In this document: piece after piece, positions 27,301 through 36,222 of the stretch
Position numbering within the stretch: the first letter of the stretch is position 1
Layout of the letters: the number at the start of each line of letters is the position of its first letter
DNA from: Rhodocyclales bacterium
GTDB taxonomy: Bacteria > Pseudomonadota > Gammaproteobacteria > Burkholderiales > Rhodocyclaceae
NCBI GenBank assembly: GCA_016235025.1
Contig: JACRMV010000002.1
Location: 1-64,000, forward strand
Length of the DNA: 64,000 nucleotides
Direction of reading: 5' to 3'
The notes under the pieces: model-generated
What the model was told of the DNA's origin: nothing
Database searches by the model: none
Seen by the model: only the letters and a program-made list of their open reading frames with translations
Position numbers and translations under genes: made by a program

Positions 27301-27410
27301 GGCCCCTGGCCATCGTGGTGATCGGCGGTCTGATCACCTCCACCCTGCTGACGCTGGTGGTGGTGCCGACCCTGTACAAATGGTTCGACGAAGAGGAGGT
27401 CGAGGCATGA
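24303..27410 (+). CDS. heavy-metal RND efflux pump (CzcA/CusA family)
   Basis: A 1035-aa, 12-helix inner-membrane antiporter that exports metal cations from the periplasm or cytoplasm. The conserved start IRAALKQRLVVLVVACVLLV, porter domains, and the TM4 motif GLMVDGSVVVVENAFAHLG place it in the HME subfamily. TM4 has the AIAIG run seen in CusA but DGSVVVVEN closer to CzcA, so the metal (Cu/Ag versus Zn/Co/Ni) cannot be decided. Its stop overlaps the PII-like start. Confidence 0.93.
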   Translation: MIESLIRAALKQRLVVLVVACVLLVFGLDAARKLSVDAFPDVTNVQVQIATEAPGRSPEEVERFVTVPLEIAMTGLPALTEMRSLNKPGLSLITLVFTDTTDVYFARQLVMERLIEVGGRMPPGVTPVLGPVSTGLGEVYQYTLDRPDDGERALTPEELTQRRIAQDWVVRPLLRSIPGVAEINSQGGYEKQYQVLVNPDRLRHYQLSIHQVYESLARNNANSGGGVLPHYAEQYLIRGVGLIRNLDDIGAIVLKEVGGTPVYMRDVAEVTLGTATRAGAVVKNGVTESVGGVVMMIRAGNAKEVVSRIQARVKEINDKGMLPDGLKIVPYYDRSELVDAALKTVIKVLIEGIFLVVIVLFLFLGDVRSSLTVVATLVLTPLLTFMAMNHYGISANLMSLGGLAIAIGLMVDGSVVVVENAFAHLGRRQEDESRIRVIFGAVKEVATPVIFGVGIIILVFLPLMTLQGMEGKMFAPLAYTIAIALFVSLVLSLTLTPVLSSYLLKVAPGQGEHDTKLITAIKRPYLRLLEWSLANDRKTVMASVGLFVATLALIPFLGTAFIPEMKEGSVVPGINRVPNISLEESIKMEMEAMRLVMQVPGVKSAVSGVGRGESPADPQGQNESTPIVSLKPRGEWPDGWNQDDIAEAMREKLKALPGVQVVMAQPISDRVDEMVTGVRSDVAIKVFGDDLDQLKKKAEEIARVAQTIKGAQDLRVERVTGQQYLQIEIDRQAIARFGLNVADVQDVIEIAIGGKAATEIYEGERRFSGVVRLPERFRNDVEAVRNLLLTSANGAQMTLDSVAKINVLDGPAQISRESAKRRIVVGVNVKDRDLGGFVAELQGAVEKKVKLPEGFWLEWGGQFQNMERAMGHLTIIVPVTVGAIFFLLFLLFNSLRYASLIILVLPFASIGGMIALFVTGEYLSVPASVGFIALWGIAVLNGVVLVSYIRSLRGEGRGIAEAVVEGARMRFRPVMMTATVAMLGLIPFLFSTGPGSEVQRPLAIVVIGGLITSTLLTLVVVPTLYKWFDEEEVEA

Positions 27411-27766
27411 AGGAGATCAAGGCCATCGTGCGGCCAAACAAGCTCGCGGCGCTGCGCGAGGCCCTGCGGGACATCCCGGACTTCCCCGGCATGACCGTGA
27501 CCAAGGTCGAGGGCTGCGGCGCGCCCTCGCGACACAGCCCGCACAGCATCAAGGAAGAACTGACAGACTACACACCCAAGGTGCGCATTGAGATCGTCAG
27601 TCCCGACGACGTGGCCGACGCCATCGTCGAGCGCATAGTGGCCGTGGCCTCCACCGGCCACATCGGCGACGGCCTGGTCTGGGTGACACCGGTGGATCGC
27701 GTCATGTTCGTCTTCAAGACCATGCCGGGCAGCGAGTCCATGAGCCGCTACCCGGGGGAGAGGTAA
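27407..27766 (+). CDS. PII-like signalling protein linked to metal efflux (PII-NG type)
   Basis: A 119-aa PII-superfamily protein (MKEIKAIVRPNKLAALREAL, TVTKVEGCGAP, PKVRIEIVSPDDVADAIVER, STGHIGDGLVWVTPV). The T-loop is short and lacks the uridylylated Tyr region of GlnB (canonical QKGHTELYRG), so it is not a standard nitrogen sensor. A divergent PII group encoded next to heavy-metal efflux pumps is known. It overlaps the pump gene (ATGA) and probably binds nucleotides or metals to tune efflux. Confidence 0.85.
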   Translation: MKEIKAIVRPNKLAALREALRDIPDFPGMTVTKVEGCGAPSRHSPHSIKEELTDYTPKVRIEIVSPDDVADAIVERIVAVASTGHIGDGLVWVTPVDRVMFVFKTMPGSESMSRYPGER

Positions 27767-27775
27767 AGGGCGGAT

Positions 27776-28753
27776 TCAGCGGCGCACGATGGTCGGTTTG
27801 ACGCCGAGGTCGAGGCGGACCTTCTCCGCCATTTGCTCCGCCTCGGCGCGGTCGCGCCAGGGGCCGGCGTGCACGCGATGCACCTTGTCACCGGCCTCGA
27901 TGTGAAGGTGGTCGCTGAGCCAGTCTAGTTCCCGGGCGATGTGGGCCTGGAAGGCTTCGGCGTTGTCGCGGTTGCCAAAGGCGCCGAGCTGGATGTAGTG
28001 GCCGCCAGCGCGCGCGACTTCGGGCAAGGGCCTGGCCGGCGCCGCGGCCGGACTCGTGACCGGTTCGTCGGCCGCTGTCTGCGTTTTCTGCGCGGCTGGC
28101 TCGGGTAGGGCTGCCGGGATTTTCTGTCCGGGGAGGATGCTCTCGACCTCGACCTGCGTGCTGCCGGTGCCGAGATAGCCGAGCTTGGCCGCTGCCGTCC
28201 ACGACAGGTCGATCAGCCGGTCGGCATGGAACGGGCCGCGGTCATTGACGCGCAGCACCACCGACTTGCCGTTGGCCGGATTGGTGACGCGGACATAGGA
28301 GGGGATCGGCAGCGTCGGGTGCGCGGCCGTCATGCCGTACATGTCGTAGGGCTCGCCGCTGGAGGTTTTCTGGCCGTGGAACCTGCGTCCATACCAGCTG
28401 GCGATGCCGCGTGCCTTGTAGGGCCTGAGCTCGCGCAAGGGAACGTAATCCTGCCCCAGTACCGAATACGGATTGTTGGCGAAGCGATGCAGCGGCTCGG
28501 CTTTTGGCACGGCATCGGGAATGGCATCGATATCGGCAGGTGCGTTCTCGCCGGGGCCGTCGTCCTTGTAGAAGCCGCCGCCGCGCTTGGTGATGACGGC
28601 AGGAGGCTTTACCCCCGGTGTGCGAAAAGTCGGCGCTGGCGATACGGCGCCGGACGCCGCGCCACGCTCGGTGACGGGCTGGGGTGGCTGGCTGCCGCAG
28701 GCGGCGAGCAGCAGGGGCGGCAAGAGGAGGAAGATGAGAAAGGGGCGGTTCAT
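27776..28753 (-). CDS. rlpA: septal ring lytic transglycosylase RlpA
   Basis: A 325-aa outer-membrane lipoprotein. Lipobox LLAAC, a disordered linker, the RlpA double-psi barrel (about 115-205; GIASWYGRRFHGQKTSSGE, VLRVNDRGPFHADRLIDLS) and a C-terminal SPOR domain (about 245-325) that binds denuded glycan. It is coupled to rodA by a 4-bp overlap. The perfect 25/25 copy of the dispersed repeat encodes AVSPAPTF at residues 36-43 of the linker. Confidence 0.95.
   Translation of the reverse strand: MNRPFLIFLLLPPLLLAACGSQPPQPVTERGAASGAVSPAPTFRTPGVKPPAVITKRGGGFYKDDGPGENAPADIDAIPDAVPKAEPLHRFANNPYSVLGQDYVPLRELRPYKARGIASWYGRRFHGQKTSSGEPYDMYGMTAAHPTLPIPSYVRVTNPANGKSVVLRVNDRGPFHADRLIDLSWTAAAKLGYLGTGSTQVEVESILPGQKIPAALPEPAAQKTQTAADEPVTSPAAAPARPLPEVARAGGHYIQLGAFGNRDNAEAFQAHIARELDWLSDHLHIEAGDKVHRVHAGPWRDRAEAEQMAEKVRLDLGVKPTIVRR
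28625..28649 (+). repeat. dispersed 25-bp repeat, copy 7 (in rlpA; perfect match)
   Basis: 25 of 25 bases match the consensus. On the rlpA (minus) strand it encodes AVSPAPTF. Confidence 0.9.
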
Positions 28754-29841
28754 TTTTGCACCAGCATGCGATTTTTGTGGATCGACATCAGGATGCCGAT
28801 GCCGGTGAATAGCGTCACCAGCGCGGTGCCGCCGTAGCTTACCAGCGGCAGCGGCACGCCGACCACCGGCAGGATGCCGGTGACCATGCCCATGTTAACA
28901 AAGGCGTAGGTGAAGAAAATCATGGTGATCGCACCAGCCAGCAGGCGGCCGAACAGTGTCGCGGCCTGGGCGGCAATCAGCAGGCCACGGGCAATCAGGA
29001 AGCCATACAGCGTGAGCAGGACCAGGTTGCCGAGGAGGCCGAATTCCTCGCCGAAGACGGCGAAAATGAAATCGGTATGCCGTTCGGGGATGAATTCGAG
29101 CTGCGCCTGGGTGCCTTGCCGCCAGCCCTTGCCGAAGAGACCGCCAGAGCCGATGGCGATGGTCGACTGGATGATGTGGAAGCCCTTGCCCAGCGGATCT
29201 TTTTCCGGGTCGAACAGGGTCAGGATGCGCTGCTGCTGGTAGTCGTGCAGGAGGTTCCAGGCCACTGGTGCGGCGGCGAGCGCGACGGCGACGATACCCG
29301 CAATGATTTTCCACGGCAGGCCCGCGAAGAAAATGACATAGAAGCCGGCCGCCAGCACCAGGATTGCGGTACCGAGATCGGGCTGGCGGGCGATCAGGGC
29401 GACCGGCGCCAGCACCAGCAGTGCGGCAATGGCGTAGTCGGCTGGCCGCAGGCGGTTTTCACGTTGCTGGAAAAACCAGGCGAGCAGCAGCGGCATGGCG
29501 ATTTTCATCAGTTCGGAGGGTTGTATGCGCATGAAGCCGAGATTGAGCCAGCGCCGTGCGCCTTTCGAGATGTCGCCGAACAGCGCCACCGCGATCAGCA
29601 GCAGCAGGCCGAAGACATAGACCGCCAATGCAAGCCGCATCAGGTGTTGCGGCGCGATGCCCGCCACCACGCGCATCACGATCAGGGCCGTGGCGACGTT
29701 GGCCAGTTGCATCCCCATCCGTTCCGGTGAGGCGCTGCTCATCAGCCCGATCGCCAGCAGCACGAGCAGGCCGCTGATCAGCATCAGCGAGCCGTCGAGC
29801 GGGGCTATCAGGCGCTGCCACCAGACGCGCAGGAGATTCAT
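28750..29841 (-). CDS. rodA: rod-shape peptidoglycan glycosyltransferase RodA
   Basis: A 363-aa SEDS-family protein with about ten membrane helices. Characteristic stretches: GARRWLNLGFMRIQPSELMK, RQPDLGTAILVLAAG, HTDFIFAVFGEEFGLLG and VPLPLVSYGGTALVT. It polymerises glycan strands with PBP2 in the elongasome. It overlaps mrdA upstream and rlpA downstream by 4 bp each. Confidence 0.97.
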   Translation of the reverse strand: MNLLRVWWQRLIAPLDGSLMLISGLLVLLAIGLMSSASPERMGMQLANVATALIVMRVVAGIAPQHLMRLALAVYVFGLLLLIAVALFGDISKGARRWLNLGFMRIQPSELMKIAMPLLLAWFFQQRENRLRPADYAIAALLVLAPVALIARQPDLGTAILVLAAGFYVIFFAGLPWKIIAGIVAVALAAAPVAWNLLHDYQQQRILTLFDPEKDPLGKGFHIIQSTIAIGSGGLFGKGWRQGTQAQLEFIPERHTDFIFAVFGEEFGLLGNLVLLTLYGFLIARGLLIAAQAATLFGRLLAGAITMIFFTYAFVNMGMVTGILPVVGVPLPLVSYGGTALVTLFTGIGILMSIHKNRMLVQK

Positions 29842-31742
29842 TCGCCGTTCTCCGCAGGATCTGCCTCGACCGCTGCCTCATCCGCCAGTGCCGGAGCGTT
29901 GGGGCGCTTGCCGAGCAGGTAGTAGTCGAGCACCTGACGGGCGATCGGGGCGGCGGCCTGGGCGCCGAAGCCGCCATTCTCGACCAGCACGGCGAGCGCG
30001 ATTTTCGGCGCCTCGGCGGGGGCGAAGGCGATGAACAGGGCATGGTCACGCAGTTCCTGCTTGAGCGTGTGGTGCTTGTAGTCGGCGCCCTTGAGCGAGA
30101 ACACCTGGGCGGTACCGGTCTTGCCGCCGGAAACGTACTCGGCGCCGGCAAAGGCGCGGGCGCCGGTGCCCTCCTTATTCACGCCTATCATCGCCTGCTT
30201 GATGACCTCGATGTGCTCGGGCTTCCAGTCGAGTTTCTTCAGGGGCTGGGGCTCGATCAGGGTTTTCTTGCCGGTTTTGGTGTCGGTGATGTACTGCACC
30301 AGATGCGGCCGGAACATCACGCCATTGTTGGCCAGCGTTGCCACCGCCTGCGCCAGCTGGATCGGCGTGTAGGCGTTGTAGCCCTGGCCGATGCCGATCG
30401 AGATGGTTTCGCCGGCATACCACTTTTGCTGCTCGGGCTTCTTGAAGCGTTTCTTTTTCCACTCGGGCGAAGGCAGGGTGCCTTCGCCTTCGCCTTCGAT
30501 ATCGATGCCGGTGCGCCGACCCAGACCCAGTTCGCCCATGAAGCGGGCGATGGCGTCGATGCCGAGGTCGTTGGCCAGCATATAGTAGTAGGTGTCGCAG
30601 GACTCGACGATCGACTTGTACATATCCACCATGCCGTGACCGCCCTTCTTGTCGTCGCGGAATAGGTGGTTGCCGAAGTTGTAGAAGCCGGGGTCGGCGA
30701 TCGCCTGCTGCGGCGTGCGCTTGCCATAGGTGAGCGCCGCCAGCGCCATGAACGGCTTGAAGGTCGATCCGGGCGGATAGGCGCCGTTGATGGCGCGGTT
30801 GACCATTGGCTTGTCGGGCGATTCATTGAGTTCTCGCCAGCTCTGGGAGTCGATGCCGTCGACGAACAGATTGGGGTCGTAGTTCGGCATCGACACCATT
30901 GCCAGGATGCCGCCGGTGGCCGGGTCGATGGCGATCAGCGCGCCTTTCCGCTCGCCGAAGGCCTGCTCGGCGATTCGTTGCAGTTCGGCGTCCAGCGTCA
31001 GCGTCAGGTTGTTGCCCGGCACCGGTGCGGTGCTGGACAGGGTGCGCACGGCGTGCCCGCCGGAATCGACCTCGACCTGTTCGAAGCCGGTCGTGCCGTG
31101 CAGCTCGAATTCGTAGCGCTGCTCAAGGCCGGTCTTGCCGAAGTGATCGGTGCCACGGTAGTTGGCATCGAGTTCTGCATCGTCGATTTTTTCCAGATCG
31201 CGGTCAGTGATGCGGCCGATATAGCCCAGCACACCGGAGGCAAAGGCGGCGCCCGGGTACTGGCGAAACAGCCGGGCCTTGATATCCACTCCTGGAAAGC
31301 GGTAACGATGGGCGACGAATTGCGCTACTTCGGCGTCTGTCAGCCGGGTGCGAATGGGCAGCGATTCAAAATTTTTGCTCTCTTCCATCAGTTTCCTGAA
31401 GCGCTTGCGATCCTTCGGCTGGATGTCGATGATGGCAGCCAGCGCATCCATGGTCTGTTCCAGGTTGCCGGCGCGGGAGGGCGTGATCTCCAGCGTGTAA
31501 GCCGGGAAATTGCGCGCCATGACGACGCCGTTGCGGTCAACAATCAGCCCCCGGTTGGGTACGATGGGCACCAGGGCGATACGGTTGTCTTCGGCGCGCG
31601 TCTGGTAATAGCCATGCTGGATGATTTGCAGCCAGGCGAAGCGCAGCAACAGCAGGATGAAGCAGAAGAGGACGAAGCCCCCGGCTACCGCCAGGCGTGA
31701 ACGGAAGCGTCCTAGTCCTTCCTGAGGAGAATCGAATTTCAT
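29838..31742 (-). CDS. mrdA: penicillin-binding protein 2
   Basis: A 634-aa elongasome transpeptidase. One N-terminal membrane helix (VAGGFVLFCFILLLLRFAW), a dimerisation domain, and a class B transpeptidase domain with the catalytic SxxK in PPGSTFKPFMALAAL, SCDTYYYMLAND, and KTGTAQVFSL. Partner of RodA; lies 6 bp downstream of mreD. Confidence 0.97.
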   Translation of the reverse strand: MKFDSPQEGLGRFRSRLAVAGGFVLFCFILLLLRFAWLQIIQHGYYQTRAEDNRIALVPIVPNRGLIVDRNGVVMARNFPAYTLEITPSRAGNLEQTMDALAAIIDIQPKDRKRFRKLMEESKNFESLPIRTRLTDAEVAQFVAHRYRFPGVDIKARLFRQYPGAAFASGVLGYIGRITDRDLEKIDDAELDANYRGTDHFGKTGLEQRYEFELHGTTGFEQVEVDSGGHAVRTLSSTAPVPGNNLTLTLDAELQRIAEQAFGERKGALIAIDPATGGILAMVSMPNYDPNLFVDGIDSQSWRELNESPDKPMVNRAINGAYPPGSTFKPFMALAALTYGKRTPQQAIADPGFYNFGNHLFRDDKKGGHGMVDMYKSIVESCDTYYYMLANDLGIDAIARFMGELGLGRRTGIDIEGEGEGTLPSPEWKKKRFKKPEQQKWYAGETISIGIGQGYNAYTPIQLAQAVATLANNGVMFRPHLVQYITDTKTGKKTLIEPQPLKKLDWKPEHIEVIKQAMIGVNKEGTGARAFAGAEYVSGGKTGTAQVFSLKGADYKHHTLKQELRDHALFIAFAPAEAPKIALAVLVENGGFGAQAAAPIARQVLDYYLLGKRPNAPALADEAAVEADPAENGE

Positions 31743-31748
31743 GCGCGC

Positions 31749-32273
31749 TCAGATCGGACGGTTTTCATCCTTCTCCTCCGGCCGGAACTGCGGTATCAGC
31801 AGCAGATAGGTGAGCGGATACCAGAGCAGCGCGCTGCTGAGGCTGGCGAGAAACCAGAGCAGGCCGGGGAATTCGGCACCGGTCAGCAGGCGGATCAGCA
31901 GCATGACCGCTTGCGTGCCAAGGAACAGGGGTAGTACATGCAACGCCTGCGCCCGCAACGGGAACCACAGTACCCGCCGTGACAGGCCGGTTGCCGCGAA
32001 GGCAAGCAGCACATACGCCAGCGCATGCTGGCCCATCACGCTGCTATCAATTACATCCATCATGATCCCGAGCAGAAACGCGGCCCCCATGCCAACTTTC
32101 AGTGGTTGATGAATGCACCAGAAAGCCAGCACCAGGGCAACCCAGTCCGGGATGCCGGGCAGGCGGCCAAAGGGAATCAGGTTGAGCAGCAGGGCGGCGA
32201 ACAGCGAGACGGCGATAAAGGCGTGGTTCACCGGCCGCAGGATCCGCCGCGAAGAGTGTGTGGGCTGCATCAA
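31749..32273 (-). CDS. mreD: rod shape-determining protein MreD
   Basis: A 174-aa inner-membrane protein with five or six helices (AFIAVSLFAALLLNLIPFG; VLAFWCIHQPLKVGMGAAFL) and the MreD signature LGIMMDVIDSSVMGQHAL. It is part of the MreBCD elongation complex and overlaps mreC by 4 bp. Confidence 0.95.
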   Translation of the reverse strand: MMQPTHSSRRILRPVNHAFIAVSLFAALLLNLIPFGRLPGIPDWVALVLAFWCIHQPLKVGMGAAFLLGIMMDVIDSSVMGQHALAYVLLAFAATGLSRRVLWFPLRAQALHVLPLFLGTQAVMLLIRLLTGAEFPGLLWFLASLSSALLWYPLTYLLLIPQFRPEEKDENRPI

Positions 32274-33181
32274 TGGGCTCCTCGCCGGATGCGTTTGGCA
32301 GGAGCATCGGGGGGTGTTGCCGTTTCTTCCGGGCGCGGCGGCTGGCCTGTGCGCGGTGCGAGCACGAGTACCAGGCTGTGTTGATCGAGTGCCGCCCGCG
32401 GCGTGCAGAGGATGCGGGCGAAGGTGAAGGCCGTGTTGCGATCGATATGGGTGACGGTTGCCACCGGCAGGCCCGGCAGATAAACGTCATCCAGCCCCGA
32501 GGTGACCAGGATGTCGCCCGGCTGGACTTCCGCGTTGGTCGCAAGGAAGCGCAATTCCAGGTTGTCGCCGGCGCCGGCCAGCACGGCGCGCAGGCCGTTG
32601 CGCTGTACCTGCACCGGGATCATCTGCTGCTTGTCGGTGAGCAGCGTGACTTCCGCCGTCAGCGGGAAGGCGCGTGTCACCTGCCCAATCACCCCCATGT
32701 CATCGATGACCGCCTGCCCTGACTGGATTCCCTGCTGTGTCCCTTTGTTCAGGATGACACGCCGCGAGAACGGATCGCGGGCGGCATAGATGATTTCGGC
32801 GACCTGGCCGCTGACCGGCTGGCGTGCCCGCAGATCAAGCAGTGTTCGCAGGCGACGGTTTTCATCCTCCAAATGCTGCTGCCGCAGCAGAAGATGCGCT
32901 GCCTCCAGCTGATGCCGGTGCATGACCTCGTTTTCCTTTTGCAGGGTGGAGACGCGGACAAAGTATTCGCTGAAATTTTCGGCGGCGTCGATCGGCAGCC
33001 AGGCGGCGCGTTGCAGCGGCCAGGCGGCGGTGGTGACGGCCAGGCGCGCCCATTCCAGGGTGTGGAAGCGCAGGTCGGCGATCAGCAGCAGAATCGACAG
33101 CGAGGCGAAAAAAGCCAGCCGCACGAGCGGGGCCGGACCCCGTTTGAAGAAGGGTGGCGGAGCATGGCCGACGACGGACAT
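32270..33181 (-). CDS. mreC: rod shape-determining protein MreC
   Basis: A 303-aa protein: one N-terminal membrane helix (LAFFASLSILLLIADLRF), a coiled coil (LQKENEVMHRHQLEAAHLLL) and the periplasmic double beta-barrel (VIYAARDPFSRRVILNKGT-like region, GVIGQVTRAFPLTAEVTLL, DILVTSGLDDVYLPGLPVA). ATG at 33181 (MSVVGHAPPPFFKRG) fits the family; the frame is open about 19 codons further upstream. Confidence 0.94.
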   Translation of the reverse strand: MSVVGHAPPPFFKRGPAPLVRLAFFASLSILLLIADLRFHTLEWARLAVTTAAWPLQRAAWLPIDAAENFSEYFVRVSTLQKENEVMHRHQLEAAHLLLRQQHLEDENRRLRTLLDLRARQPVSGQVAEIIYAARDPFSRRVILNKGTQQGIQSGQAVIDDMGVIGQVTRAFPLTAEVTLLTDKQQMIPVQVQRNGLRAVLAGAGDNLELRFLATNAEVQPGDILVTSGLDDVYLPGLPVATVTHIDRNTAFTFARILCTPRAALDQHSLVLVLAPRTGQPPRPEETATPPDAPAKRIRRGAH

Positions 33182-33278
33182 CAAGGCAGAGGGGTGTCCC
33201 GGAATGAACGAAATACAATGCAACAGCGCCTGTCGCATCCTGTGTTTGCTACACCGAGCAAACTACACGGCGGGTGGT

Positions 33279-34442
<1,164 letters not shown>

Positions 34443-34465
34443 TCATTTTTACTCCCTTCGCTGCC

Positions 34466-34753
34466 ATGTCACTGACCCCCAACGACGTCGCTCGCATCGC
34501 CCTGTTGTCCCGCATCGAACTTTCGCCGGCGGAAGCCGAAACCACGCGCGGGCAACTGATCGGCATTCTCGGCTTCATCGAGCAGTTGCAGGCCGTCGAC
34601 ACTACCGGCATCGAACCGCTGGCGCATGCGGTGGACGTGGTGCAGCGGCTGCGCCCGGATCAGGTCACCGAAAGTGACCGGCGCGAGGCTTTCCAGGCCT
34701 TGGCGCCGGACGTGGAAAATGGGCTCTACCTTGTGCCGAAAGTCATTGAATGA
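34466..34753 (+). CDS. gatC: Asp/Glu-tRNA amidotransferase subunit C
   Basis: A 95-aa small subunit that clamps GatA and GatB together. Family start [20 protein letters not shown]; ends [12 protein letters not shown]. It overlaps gatA by 4 bp. GatCAB converts misacylated Glu-tRNA(Gln) or Asp-tRNA(Asn). Confidence 0.96.
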   Translation: MSLTPNDVARIALLSRIELSPAEAETTRGQLIGILGFIEQLQAVDTTGIEPLAHAVDVVQRLRPDQVTESDRREAFQALAPDVENGLYLVPKVIE

Positions 34754-36222
34754 TTAACGCTTCCCTCAAGCAACTGGCTGCCGCGCTGGCGGAAAAACGG
34801 ATTTCGGCGGTCGAACTGGCCACGCTGTTCCTCGACCGCATCGAGCGCCTGAACCCGGCGCTCAACGCCTTCATCACCATCGATCGCGAAAAAACCCTGG
34901 CGCAGGCACGCGCCGTGGATGTTTCGGGAAAACTCGGCGCTGGCGATACGGCGCAGCGCTCGCTGCTGGCCGGGATTCCACTGGCGCACAAGGATATTTT
35001 CTGCACCGAGGGCTGGCGCACCACCTGCGGCTCGAAGATGCTGGCGAATTTTGTCTCGCCGTATGACGCGCATGTCGTCGAAAAGCTCGCGGCGGCCGGC
35101 ATGGTGACGCTGGGCAAGCTCAACATGGACGAATTCGCCATGGGCTCGTCGAACGAAACCTCCTACTTCGGCGCGGTAAAGAATCCGTGGGATAGGGCGC
35201 GCGTGCCGGGCGGCTCGTCGGGCGGCTCGGCGGCGGCGATTGCGGCGCGTCTCGCTCCGGCCGTGACCGGTACCGACACCGGCGGCTCGATCCGCCAGCC
35301 GGCGGCCCTGTGCGGGCTGACCGGGCTCAAGCCGACGTATGGCGTGGTCTCGCGCTACGGCATGATCGCGTTTGCCTCCAGCCTCGATCAGGCCGGGCCG
35401 ATGGCGAAATCGGCCGAGGACTGCGCGCTGCTGCTGACCGCGATGGCGGGGTTCGACAGCCGCGATTCAACCTCGCTCGAACGCCCGGCGGAAGACTACA
35501 GCCGTGAGCTTGAAAAACCCCTGTCCGGTCTGAAGATCGGGTTGCCAAAAGAGTTTTTTGGCGAAGGCATGGAGCCCGACGTGCGTGCCGCGGTGGACGC
35601 GGCGCTGGCCGAATACCGCAAGCTCGGCGCGACGACGGTCGAGGTCAGCCTGCCCAATTCGGCGTTGTCGGTGCCGGCCTATTACGTCATCGCCCCGGCC
35701 GAGGCCAGCTCCAACCTGTCGCGTTTCGACGGCGTACGCTATGGCTACCGTGCGCCAGAGTACAGCGACCTGGCCGACATGTATTCGAAGACGCGGGCGC
35801 AGGGTTTCGGCGCCGAGGTCAAGCGCCGCATCCTGATCGGCAGCTATGTGCTCTCGCATGGCTACTACGATGCCTACTACCTGCAGGCGCAGAAGATTCG
35901 CCGTCTCATCGCCGCCGACTTTTCCGCCGCGTTCGGTGAATGCGATGTGATCATGGGGCCGACCGCGCCCTCGGTGGCTTTCGCCTTCGGCGCCAAGAGC
36001 GCCGACCCGGTGCAGATGTACCTGTCCGACATCTACACCATCTCGACCAATCTCGCCGGGCTGCCCGGCATGTCCCTACCCTGCGGCTTCGGCCAGGGCG
36101 GCCTGCCGGTCGGCCTGCAGATCATCGGCCGCTGGTTCGACGAGGCGCGCATGCTGAATGCGGCCCACCAGTATCAACGCGTCACGGATTGGCACACGCG
36201 GTTGCCGGAGGGTGTGCAATGA
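34750..36222 (+). CDS. gatA: Asp/Glu-tRNA amidotransferase subunit A
   Basis: A 490-aa amidase that releases ammonia from glutamine. The Ser-cisSer-Lys triad is visible: Lys in [13 protein letters not shown], and the serines in [18 protein letters not shown] and [15 protein letters not shown]. Residues about 61-68 (KLGAGDTA) are a copy of the dispersed repeat in the variable loop before [11 protein letters not shown]. It overlaps gatB by 4 bp. Confidence 0.97.
   Translation: MINASLKQLAAALAEKRISAVELATLFLDRIERLNPALNAFITIDREKTLAQARAVDVSGKLGAGDTAQRSLLAGIPLAHKDIFCTEGWRTTCGSKMLANFVSPYDAHVVEKLAAAGMVTLGKLNMDEFAMGSSNETSYFGAVKNPWDRARVPGGSSGGSAAAIAARLAPAVTGTDTGGSIRQPAALCGLTGLKPTYGVVSRYGMIAFASSLDQAGPMAKSAEDCALLLTAMAGFDSRDSTSLERPAEDYSRELEKPLSGLKIGLPKEFFGEGMEPDVRAAVDAALAEYRKLGATTVEVSLPNSALSVPAYYVIAPAEASSNLSRFDGVRYGYRAPEYSDLADMYSKTRAQGFGAEVKRRILIGSYVLSHGYYDAYYLQAQKIRRLIAADFSAAFGECDVIMGPTAPSVAFAFGAKSADPVQMYLSDIYTISTNLAGLPGMSLPCGFGQGGLPVGLQIIGRWFDEARMLNAAHQYQRVTDWHTRLPEGVQ
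34929..34953 (+). repeat. dispersed 25-bp repeat, copy 8 (in gatA)
   Basis: 24 of 25 bases match the consensus (G5 to C). It encodes KLGAGDTA in the gatA frame. Confidence 0.85.

Noticed and set aside
30070-30095. AGTCGGCGCC in mrdA
   Set aside because: Short chance match within conserved PBP2 coding sequence.
35899-35923. 20 of 25 match to the repeat inside gatA
   Set aside because: It is read in a different phase and encodes RRLIAADF, a conserved native GatA sequence, so the likeness is probably chance.
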